Source: an uncultured Collinsella sp. (GTDB lineage Bacteria; Actinomycetota; Coriobacteriia; Coriobacteriales; Coriobacteriaceae). Taken from it: a stretch of 6,092 nt of DNA. The translations under genes were made by a program, and so were the position numbers. Under the pieces are notes generated by a model that saw only the letters and a program-made list of their open reading frames with translations, searched no databases and had not been told where the DNA came from. Where the stretch lies: the NCBI GenBank assembly GCA_900764025.1, contig CAAFMM010000050.1:1-6092 (forward strand), given 5' to 3'. Of this stretch, positions 1 to 5,232 are shown in pieces (within the stretch, counting starts at the first letter, position 1; every line of letters begins with the position of its first letter).

Positions 1-1
1 C

Positions 2-151
2 ATCACCGTGCGCGAGCTCAAGGTTTCCGCCGGTGCCCACTTTGTGGTCGCGCTGACCGGCAGCGTTCTGACCATGCCCGGCCTGCCCAAGGTTCCCGCG
101 GCCGAGAACATCGACGTCGACAACGACGGCAACATCACCGGCCTGTTCTAA
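2..151 (+). CDS. fhs: formate--tetrahydrofolate ligase, C-terminal fragment
   Basis: This is the last 49 codons of a gene that begins before the window; the stop is TAA at 149-151. The enzyme joins formate to tetrahydrofolate using ATP, giving 10-formyl-THF for one-carbon metabolism in the cytoplasm. The visible tail shows the very conserved end of the family: V-R-E-x-K-V-S-A-G-A, then a V-A-L-T-G stretch, then [11 protein letters not shown], and the terminal acidic stretch closing with [15 protein letters not shown] is close to diagnostic for Fhs. The catalytic and ATP-binding parts lie outside the window, so integrity of the whole gene cannot be judged. It is followed at once by a strong intrinsic terminator, so it is the last gene of its transcript. 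Confidence 0.95.
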   Translation: MTVRELKVSAGAHFVVALTGSVLTMPGLPKVPAAENIDVDNDGNITGLF

Positions 152-176
152 GCCTGCTGCTCATAGCCGCTTGCCC

Positions 177-212
177 GCCCCGCCGTGCCCACAAGGCCCG
201 GCGGGGCTTTTT
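177..212 (+). terminator. intrinsic terminator after fhs
   Basis: A 13-bp stem pairs 177-189 with 195-207. It is very G/C-rich, with a single mismatch (186/198), a 5-base loop (190-194) and a run of five T at 208-212. It lies 26 bases after the fhs stop. This is a textbook Rho-independent terminator and separates fhs from the gene at 331. Confidence 0.93.
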
Positions 213-330
213 GATCCTTAGGACCGCGCATGTCTTGTAGATACCGACGGACTCTGCCCATCATAGGCTTTTGCGCGGGTAGAATGCATGGATAACTTGA
301 GACTCACGCGCGACGGAAAGGAATCGTTGC

Positions 331-1275
331 ATGGATCAGGACAAGACAACCGTGATGGGCGGCTACGGTTCCGCGCAGGCTGGCGATAGCGCCGATGCGA
401 CCCGCGTTGTTCCCAACCCCGGTTATACCGACCCCGCCGCGACGCAGCCTTCTGCCGAGCCCACCCGGGTTATGGGCTATGGCGACACGGCGCAGGATTC
501 TTACGCTGCATCTTCGCAAGGCCCCTATGGCAACGCAGCTCCGGATCCGTTTGATTACGCGCCGCAGGATTCTTATGCTGCCTCGACGCCGAATCCCTAT
601 GACAACCTGCCGCAAAATCCCATTCCGCAGCCTCAGCAGACGACGTATATGCCTCGCACGGCGCAGCCTCGCTACGAGTCGCGCGAGCCGTATCGCGAGT
701 ACCCCAATTCGATTCCGCAATATGGCGAGGACGAGGAGAAGAAGCCGTCGCGTTCGTCGAGCGTGATCAAGAAGATCCTCATCGTGCTGGCGATTTTCTT
801 TGCCTTGTCGGTCGTGTTCGCCATCGTGTCGGGCATGCTCAACAAGCGGGGCGCCACGACCGATGCCACGACCGAGCAGGCCGAGACCACCCAGTCTGCT
901 GCCGTCGACCTGAGCGATATCCCGGGACAGTACTGGTCCAACGCCAAGAAGCTCCTCAAGTCACGCGGAGCCGACCTTTCGAACGCCGTGATCCTGACCG
1001 ACGATGGCTCAACGCCCGTCATCGATTCCAACTGGGTTGTTACGAATGCCTACTATAACGACAACGGCAACCTGGAGATTCAGCTCACGCACAAGAACAG
1101 CTATGGCAACTCGTCCGGCGGCCAAAGCGGTACCGACAGCTCGAGCTCCAATACGCTGGAGGATTTGAGCAACAAGGCACAGGAGTTGGGAGACAAGGCA
1201 CAAGAGCTGGGCGATATGGCTACCAATGCCTGGGACGCGCTGCAAAACGGCATCTCGGGCGCGCAGGGAAACTAG
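331..1275 (+). CDS. single-pass membrane protein with PASTA-like extracytoplasmic domain
   Basis: A 314-aa protein; the ATG at 331 follows a GGAAAGGA ribosome binding site (315-322) at 8 bases. Residues 1-145 are a disordered, Pro/Gln/Tyr/Ser-rich tail with two related units that both start QDSYAAS (about 55-71 and 79-95). Three short motifs of T-(T/R)-V-(M/V) type sit at residues 6-9, 24-27 and 45-48. Basic residues precede one hydrophobic segment at about 149-169, so the tail should be cytoplasmic and the rest outside (type II-like). Residues about 196-256 resemble a single PASTA domain: an N-A-K-K-L-L-K helix, then a V-I-L-T-D-D strand, a D-S-N-W-V-V strand and a final L-E-I-Q-L-T strand. 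A Ser/Gly linker then leads to a helix with tandem KAQELGD heptads (about 281-294). Known PASTA domains bind peptidoglycan or muropeptides; a cell-envelope sensing or structural role is inferred. No kinase domain is present. A weak TAGAAT (-10-like) at 280-285 lacks a convincing -35. Confidence 0.85.
   Translation: MDQDKTTVMGGYGSAQAGDSADATRVVPNPGYTDPAATQPSAEPTRVMGYGDTAQDSYAASSQGPYGNAAPDPFDYAPQDSYAASTPNPYDNLPQNPIPQPQQTTYMPRTAQPRYESREPYREYPNSIPQYGEDEEKKPSRSSSVIKKILIVLAIFFALSVVFAIVSGMLNKRGATTDATTEQAETTQSAAVDLSDIPGQYWSNAKKLLKSRGADLSNAVILTDDGSTPVIDSNWVVTNAYYNDNGNLEIQLTHKNSYGNSSGGQSGTDSSSSNTLEDLSNKAQELGDKAQELGDMATNAWDALQNGISGAQGN
1171..1212 (+). repeat. tandem 21-base repeat coding KAQELGD heptads
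   Basis: Two adjacent 21-base units (1171-1191 and 1192-1212) differ at only a few positions and encode NKAQELG and DKAQELG. The period of seven residues with Leu and Ala at regular places suggests a short amphipathic helix or coiled coil at the C-terminus of the membrane protein. Confidence 0.6.
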
Positions 1276-1287
1276 CTGTTAAGCAGG

Positions 1288-2469
1288 CTACAGTTGCTCG
1301 GCCGGACGGTCGGGCGAGCTAAAGCCCGAATCAAAGGTGACGACGCATGAGGCATCGGGTCGGCGCTCGTGCACGATGCGCGTGACGAGCCCCAGCAGCT
1401 CCTCGTCGGATATGTCAAAGCCGTCGGGACGCACCAGGTCAAACGAAACGAACCCGTCGTGCTCGTGCAGGTCGTGGATGGAGAGCGCGGGATCGATCTG
1501 CATGACGCCGCGCTTGACCCAGCCGCGCAAGTCATCGCCGGTTGTCGCGATGGGGTCGCAGTGCAGTGTGATACCAATGCCCATCTGGCGCTTGATGTCG
1601 TGCTCGATGGTGTCCAGAATCTCGTGGTGCTCAAACGCGTCGCCCTCGCCGGGCATCTCCACGTGGGCGCTGGCAAACTGACGACCGGGGCCGTAGTCGT
1701 GCACCATGAGGTCGTGTGTGCCCAAGACCTGCGGATAGGACATGATCTTGTCGCGGATTGCCTGGACGAGCTTGGGGTCGGGCGCTTGCCCCAGCAACGG
1801 GCTGATGGCGTCGCGCACCAGGCCCAGGCCGCTGATGCAGATGAAGATGCCCACACCCAGGCCTGCCCAGCCATCGAGATCAAAGCCGGTCGTCTGCGAA
1901 ATAAGCGCCGCCACCAAGACCGAGCCCGAGGTGATGACGTCGTTTTTGGAGTCCTGCGCCGTGGCGATGAGCGTTTCGGAGTCGATGCGATCGCCCAGCG
2001 TGCGGTTGAACGCTGCCATCCAGAATTTGACGAGCATGGACAGAACAAGGGCAGCCATGGAGAGCGCCGAATACACGGTGGGCGAGGGCTTGATGATCTT
2101 GGTGACCGACTCGAGGATTAGGTTGATGCCGACGGCACAAACCAGGACGGCGACAAACAGACCAGCCAGGTACTCGTAGCGGCCGTGGCCGTAAGGGTGG
2201 CCCTCGTCTGCCGGGCGGCTGGCAAGGCGGAACCCGAGCAGGCTCACGATGTTGCTCGAGGCATCGGAGAGGTTGTTGAAAGCGTCGGCGATGAGGGAGA
2301 CGGAACCGGCGAGCAGGCCCGCGATGCCCTTGGCCAGGCACAGGGTGATGTTGAGGCCAATGCAGATGAGGCTTGCGGCAAAACCCGCGTTGGTGCGGCA
2401 AGATGCATCGACCGGCTCGTCCTCGCCGCCGGGAACAAGCGTATGTACCAGCCGATTTACAAATAGCAT
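1288..2469 (-). CDS. cation diffusion facilitator (CDF) exporter, probably manganese
   Basis: A 393-aa CDF transporter that would export a divalent metal across the cytoplasmic membrane in exchange for protons. The frame is open to 2628, but the ATG at 2469-2467 has GAGGA at 2482-2478, 8 bases upstream; the ATG at 2490 has no such site. In this numbering six membrane segments lie near 31-56, 57-80, 100-122, 132-154, 166-191 and 198-227. Segment 2 carries DAFNNLSD (D62, N65, D69), followed by HPYGHGRYEYLAG from H91. Segment 5 carries DSKND (D173, D177). The likely site is therefore N65/D69 with D173/D177. Zinc exporters such as YiiP have His in segment 5, whereas an Asn/Asp-Asp-Asp-Asp site is known from manganese CDFs such as MntE. 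The cytoplasmic tail (about 228-393) is long and looks like two ZT-dimerisation-type units in series; the second starts near IDPALSIHDLH. It ends 12 bases from the convergent gene and runs divergently from the zinc-ribbon gene. Metal specificity is inference. Confidence 0.93.
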   Translation of the reverse strand: MLFVNRLVHTLVPGGEDEPVDASCRTNAGFAASLICIGLNITLCLAKGIAGLLAGSVSLIADAFNNLSDASSNIVSLLGFRLASRPADEGHPYGHGRYEYLAGLFVAVLVCAVGINLILESVTKIIKPSPTVYSALSMAALVLSMLVKFWMAAFNRTLGDRIDSETLIATAQDSKNDVITSGSVLVAALISQTTGFDLDGWAGLGVGIFICISGLGLVRDAISPLLGQAPDPKLVQAIRDKIMSYPQVLGTHDLMVHDYGPGRQFASAHVEMPGEGDAFEHHEILDTIEHDIKRQMGIGITLHCDPIATTGDDLRGWVKRGVMQIDPALSIHDLHEHDGFVSFDLVRPDGFDISDEELLGLVTRIVHERRPDASCVVTFDSGFSSPDRPAEQL

Positions 2470-2477
2470 AGCGGTCG

Positions 2478-2482
2478 TCCTC
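2478..2482 (-). promoter_or_regulatory. ribosome binding site fixing the CDF start
   Basis: GAGGA on the minus strand lies 8 bases before the ATG at 2469. It decides the start in a frame that stays open about 160 bases further upstream, and removes 53 residues of implausible, non-conserved extension. Confidence 0.7.
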
Positions 2483-2611
2483 ACAATCATGTTTAAGGGG
2501 ATAGTGTAGCTCGCGCGGGGGCGCCGTGCACCGATGCTCAGAAAATGCAGCAATAGTCTGCCGGTGCTAACGAGCGAGCCTTCTTGTCTGCCTGGGTGGT
2601 CCATTTTGGGC

Positions 2612-2631
2612 CACATGGGTATGGGCATGTG
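2612..2631. repeat. inverted repeat CACATG-N8-CATGTG in divergent promoter region
   Basis: Perfect 6-bp arms (2612-2617 and 2626-2631) flank an 8-base G-rich spacer. It sits in the 218-base gap between the divergent CDF and zinc-ribbon genes and could be a regulator site. Short arms of this length also arise by chance, so function is unproven. Confidence 0.3.
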
Positions 2632-2640
2632 CCTGTTTGC

Positions 2641-2659
2641 TCGACATACTTAATGTCGA
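2641..2659. promoter_or_regulatory. candidate operator, 19-bp palindrome before zinc-ribbon gene
   Basis: TCGACATACTTAATGTCGA is a perfect 7-bp inverted repeat with a 5-base spacer, ending 12 bases before the AAAGGAGG ribosome binding site of the next gene. Its size and symmetry suit a dimeric helix-turn-helix repressor, and it lies in the leader or promoter of the plus-strand gene. It does not match a DtxR/MntR consensus that I can recall, and there is no T run, so it is unlikely to be a terminator. The binding protein is unknown. Confidence 0.45.
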
Positions 2660-2687
2660 CAGCCCCTGTGCAAAGGAGGACGTTTCC

Positions 2688-4024
2688 ATGGACGAGATGT
2701 TTGCCATTAAATGTCAAAACTGCGGCGGCCCTATGTACTCGCACCAAGCTAAGCGCAGCTTTGAGTGCGCCTATTGCGGCACGGTCGTTCCGTGGCAGGC
2801 GGACGCCGGAGAGCCCAAGAGCGCTTTGGGTATTCGCCATACGCCGTTGACGGTGGTGGATGGACTGCTCAAACTCACGCATGTGTCGCAACTCGAGCGC
2901 CCGGAGGACCCGGACTGGTATTTCTTCAACGCGCACTGGCGCAATCAGTCGGTCCTGGAACATCTGCTGTGGGAGGATCGCGGCACGGCGCAAGAGTTCC
3001 AAGAGGTCACGCATGTGAGCATTCCTTGCCCCTTCTGCGGGGCGTCCTTTGAGGGCGAGTCAACGCAGCGCGTGTTTGAGTGCCCGTCCTGCGGCAACAA
3101 GATCGGCATTGCCGACCTGCTCAAGCCCGGTACCTTCAGCAAGCGTCTGACCATGGGCGTGGGTGCAGAGTATGTGCCGGAGCAGGGCATTCCCTGCGAA
3201 ATCTCGCCGCAGCAGGCACGTGCCAACGCACTGCAGCTGGTGCGCCAGTATGCGGAATCCTTTGCCGGGCACGACGTGGAAGATGCGATCCAAAACGACA
3301 TGATGCTCTTCTATTTCCCCATGGCGCTGGCGGACCTGCGCATGATGGCGTCCTTCCCGGGCAAGGGCCTGAGCAAGGAGACCTTGGTGTACTACGAGGT
3401 GCTCGACTGGGCATATCCCAGGGCAAACTACCTGGACGTTCGCCTCATGGGCATTTTGGAGCCGTGGGACTTTGCCAAGGTTGGGCCGTTTGACCCGGCC
3501 ATGCAGGAAGGTGACTTTCGCGTTGTCTCCGTCGATGCGTCTACCAAGGACCAGGTGGTTATTGATAAGTTGGCGCTCGACGTTGCGGGCAACGACGCCG
3601 AGGCGGTGCTGGGATTCAATAAAAGAGCATCCGCACGTGGGCGCGCAAGGCCCGCAAGCACAAGGACGGCTTGGTTATGGTGCCGGTGTACTTTGTCGAT
3701 CGTCCTGCCTCGGATAGTCGCGATGGCGAACAGGTGCGCATCGCCGTGAACGGCCAGACGGGCCGCGCGGCTGCGGTGGTGTTTAGTGACAAGCGCGAGA
3801 CGCATGTGGTGGCACCGCTCAATCCCAACGTGATGCTGTCGAGCGAAAGCACCGTGCACGCCACGCCCATCGAGGTCAAATACGTTAAATCGCCGTTCCT
3901 ATACCAGATCGTACGCCGTGGAGGCTGCGAGCAACCGCGCCAGGTTGCAGCCGCCGTCGAGGGTTCCTACCGAGAGGAGAAGCCCAAACGTCGCGGCCTG
4001 CTGGGTGCGCTATTTGGGAAGTAG
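2688..4024 (+). pseudogene. double zinc-ribbon (TFIIB-type) protein, frameshifted
   Basis: The ATG at 2688 follows AAAGGAGG (2672-2679) at 8 bases. The first frame runs to a stop at 3747-3749, but its sense is lost after residue 312 (near 3623). The protein clearly continues in the -1 frame from 3623 to TAG at 4022-4024; about 445 aa if restored. Two four-Cys zinc ribbons are seen: C9/C12/C27/C30 and C114/C117/C132/C135, each of CxxC-G-type. The middle (about 180-312) is probably alpha-helical with a conserved-looking Y-Y-E-V-L-D-W-A-Y-P stretch. The displaced part contains VPVYFVD followed by a V-N-G-Q-T-G-R motif, as in TFIIB-type zinc-ribbon proteins of Firmicutes and Coriobacteria, and ends in a basic KRRGLLGALFGK tail. 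No membrane segment is visible. Function is unknown. An internal ATG at 3677, 10 bases after AAGGA, could give a separate C-terminal fragment. Either the gene is broken in this strain or one A was lost in sequencing. Confidence 0.8.
3618..3628 (+). other. frameshift point in zinc-ribbon gene (A tract)
   Basis: Frame 0 reads G-F-N-K up to the AAAA tract at 3621-3624 and then becomes Arg/Ala-rich nonsense. The -1 frame has a TAA at 3620-3622 and from 3623 reads K-S-I-R-T-W-A-R-K, leading straight into the conserved VPVYF region. The switch must therefore lie at or just after the four A's. One extra A would restore a continuous protein. Confidence 0.75.
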
Positions 4025-4072
4025 GGGAGTGGCGCCGGGGTGTCGGGCTGCATCACAAGGTCATTAGATGAA

Positions 4073-4100
4073 TTTAAAAGTGCTGGGAACGTGCTAACAT
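4073..4100 (+). promoter_or_regulatory. candidate promoter with extended -10 for the SHOCT gene
   Basis: TGC-TAACAT (4092-4100) fits an extended -10 element, with a weak TTTAAA (4073-4078) 16 bases upstream as -35. Transcription would start near 4107, about 33 bases before the ATG. The region is more A/T-rich than its surroundings. No biochemical support exists. Confidence 0.35.
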
Positions 4101-4139
4101 TGCCGATAGCCTTAATCTTGTAGAAGCGGAGGCCGGATT

Positions 4140-4607
4140 ATGGGTTTTGCGGATCAGCAGCTTCAGATTCAGGTACCGTATTCTCCTGACGACACGTTTA
4201 ATGCCTTGAAGGCAGCTATGGAAAAGCTACCTAAAGTAAAAGTTGATAGCGCATCGCCCACAACAAGAACAGTTGCAGCCGAGATTGGTATGAGCCTTTG
4301 GTCCTGGGGTGAAAATATCAGTATTTCGGTTGTTCCAGTTGAAGGCGGATCTGGCGTTACTGTCATCTCGTCATCTAAGGTCAGGGCAAACGTATTAAAC
4401 GGGGGCAAAAATGCAAAGAATATTGCCGAGATAGTCGATGCCCTATCGAAGGAGCTCGAGCAGTATCCGCAGGTCTCACAGACTATTGAGACGCTGGTGG
4501 ATAGTGGTGATGTAGCTGCAAGGCTCGAGAGGCTTGCAGCGCTGCGTGAAAGTGGAGTACTTACCGAGGAAGAGTTTGCTGCAGAAAAGGCGAAAATTCT
4601 TTCGTAA
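4140..4607 (+). CDS. small SHOCT-domain protein
   Basis: A 155-aa cytoplasmic protein; the ATG at 4140 follows GGAGG (4128-4132) at 7 bases. The C-terminus (about 128-155) is a SHOCT domain: L-x-x-L-A-A-L-R-E-S-G-V-L-T-E-E-E-F-A-A-E-K-A-K-I-L, a short helical pair known mostly for oligomerisation and found at the ends of many unrelated proteins. The first 110 residues look like an alpha/beta fold starting with a Q-V-P-Y-S-P-D-D-T-F-N-A-L-K-A-A-M strand-helix, then a W-S-W-G-E-N-I-S-I-S-V strand and a G-V-T-V-I-S-S-S strand. This layout resembles small Bet v1-like or DUF1499-like domains, but I cannot assign it. There is no signal peptide or membrane segment. Base use is visibly more A/T-rich than in the flanking genes, which may mean horizontal origin. 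A PH-like protein, another domain often fused to SHOCT, lies about 0.6 kb downstream. Confidence 0.85.
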   Translation: MGFADQQLQIQVPYSPDDTFNALKAAMEKLPKVKVDSASPTTRTVAAEIGMSLWSWGENISISVVPVEGGSGVTVISSSKVRANVLNGGKNAKNIAEIVDALSKELEQYPQVSQTIETLVDSGDVAARLERLAALRESGVLTEEEFAAEKAKILS

Positions 4608-4611
4608 TTAG

Positions 4612-4674
4612 ACACGATGGTTGGATTTGCATTCTGGTATTGAACTTGTTTATACCAGGCTGAAAACATCGTGT
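4612..4674. repeat. nested perfect inverted repeats between convergent genes
   Basis: The outer arms ACACGATG (4612-4619) and CATCGTGT (4667-4674) are a perfect 8-bp inverted repeat. Inside, CTGGTAT (4634-4640) and ATACCAG (4652-4658) form a perfect 7-bp inverted repeat with an 11-base loop. The whole could fold into one interrupted hairpin about 63 bases long. It starts 4 bases after the stop of the SHOCT gene and lies just before the 3' end of the minus-strand HTH pseudogene. Neither strand has a T run after the outer stem, so it is not a standard intrinsic terminator. Confidence 0.55.
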
Positions 4675-4701
4675 GGAATAAAAGTGCGCAGTAGCCTCGC
4701 C

Positions 4702-5028
4702 TTATACAGCAATAGGGACCTCTTTTGGGCGCCCTGCCTTTGGTGCGTCGGCGAGTCGTGCCTCGATGGAAGCTTTGGACACCATTCACTTGGTGCCATC
4801 CTTCCATGAATCCAACAGCCCTGCATTTATCAGTTGCGATACCCGCGCTGAGCTAACACCGAGTATACGCGCGGCATTCGCTGCGGTGACGGCGGGGATG
4901 TCGGCGAGTTCGCGGCTGACGGCTACGGCGATAATCTTGCCGCCGTGTCGCGGCTCATGTCCGAAGCCTGGCGCGGGAAGTTCAATGCCGTCCGAATCAA
5001 AGAACTCGAATTCCCATGCGTAAACCAG
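4702..5028 (-). pseudogene. decayed helix-turn-helix DNA-binding protein gene (excisionase/MerR-like)
   Basis: One minus-strand frame from 5028 to TAA at 4704-4702 encodes a recognisable protein interrupted by a single TGA at 4788-4786. The first 80 codons begin L-V-Y-A-W-E-F-E-F-F-D-S-D-G, pass a PAPGFG-H-E-P-R-H-G-G-K stretch, and contain the helix-turn-helix at about 48-75: T-A-A-N-A-A-R-I-L-G-V-S-S-A-R-V-S-Q-L-I-N-A-G-L-L. After the TGA the same frame continues with M-V-S-K-A-S-I-E-A-R-L-A-D and a KAGRPK tail, the usual ending of such small DNA-binding proteins. TGA replaces what is probably Arg (CGA by one transition). There is no in-frame ATG, GTG or TTG near the 5' end. A CTG at 5028-5026 stands 6 bases after AGGAGG (5040-5035), so ATG-to-CTG decay or a rare CTG start is possible. 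Restored length is about 108 aa. Related proteins often act as antitoxin-like or regulatory partners of a neighbouring gene, which is inference here. Confidence 0.72.
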
Positions 5029-5034
5029 GTAAGA

Positions 5035-5040
5035 CCTCCT
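5035..5040 (-). promoter_or_regulatory. strong ribosome binding site before the HTH pseudogene
   Basis: AGGAGG on the minus strand lies 6 bases before the CTG codon at 5028. It directly follows the TAG (5043-5041) of the upstream small ORF. Its near-perfect match to the anti-Shine-Dalgarno sequence is the main reason to place the original gene start there. Confidence 0.6.
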
Positions 5041-5142
5041 CTAATGGCGAATAATACGAGGCGTACTCCTAGAAGCATTGCCAGTCGCATCGATGCGGCT
5101 GATCATGCCTATCTTAAAGCCTCGCGCGGACTCGAATTTCAA
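5041..5142 (-). other. 33-codon ORF upstream of the HTH pseudogene, possible gene remnant
   Basis: A minus-strand frame from TTG at 5142 (ATG at 5106) to TAG at 5043-5041 encodes 33 residues, starting L-K-F-E-S-A-R-G-F-K and ending S-T-P-R-I-I-R-H. The stop codon abuts the ribosome binding site of the HTH gene, in the way that translationally coupled genes are arranged. The frame is closed upstream by TAG at 5151-5149, so only a C-terminal remnant may survive. I do not recognise a family, and no ribosome binding site of its own is clear. It could be chance. Confidence 0.25.
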
Positions 5143-5232
5143 TGTCGCCTAGCGCCTTCGTGCAGGATTCCCGAAGTGACTAAAATGTGACCATAGAGGC
5201 AGTTTTAACTCTAACCATGGGGAGCGATGTGT

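Noticed and set aside
304..720. Arg-rich minus-strand open frame of 138 codons over the 5' part of the membrane-protein gene
   Set aside because: The low-complexity Arg/Ile/Leu composition is the complement of the repeated tail codons; no start signal or recognisable domain.
1276..1287. Terminator between the convergent genes at 1275 and 1288
   Set aside because: Only 12 bases separate the stops, and no stable stem with a T run could be drawn across them.
1369..2121. Long plus-strand open frame (250 codons) inside the CDF gene
   Set aside because: It is antisense to the clearly conserved CDF frame, has no ribosome binding site, and its composition is what a high-GC gene gives on the opposite strand.
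2470..2628. N-terminal extension of the CDF protein by 53 residues
   Set aside because: The extension lacks conservation features and has no ribosome binding site at its start, while GAGGA fits the ATG at 2469.
2470..2687. Manganese riboswitch (yybP-ykoY) upstream of the CDF gene
   Set aside because: I could not find the conserved loop sequences or a terminator/anti-terminator pair in the leader by eye; a covariance-model search would settle it.
3618..3628. Programmed -1 frameshift
   Set aside because: The zero-frame codons AAT AAA AGA do not form a proper slippery heptamer; slipping would pair the P-site tRNA with TAA. No stimulatory hairpin or upstream Shine-Dalgarno stands out.
4169..4807. 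212-codon minus-strand open frame across the SHOCT gene
   Set aside because: It overlaps the SHOCT coding frame and the end of the HTH pseudogene in a different frame, and shows Ser/Thr-rich shadow composition.
4766..5190. Two plus-strand open frames (4766-5023 and 4945-5190) that seem to fill the gap after the SHOCT gene
   Set aside because: Both are opposite to the recognisable HTH frame on the minus strand, and neither has a ribosome binding site or domain.
5174..5191. Repeat GTGAC-N6-GTGAC before the PH-like gene as regulator site or promoter
   Set aside because: Short direct repeats of five bases are expected by chance, and TAAAAT between them has no usable -35.
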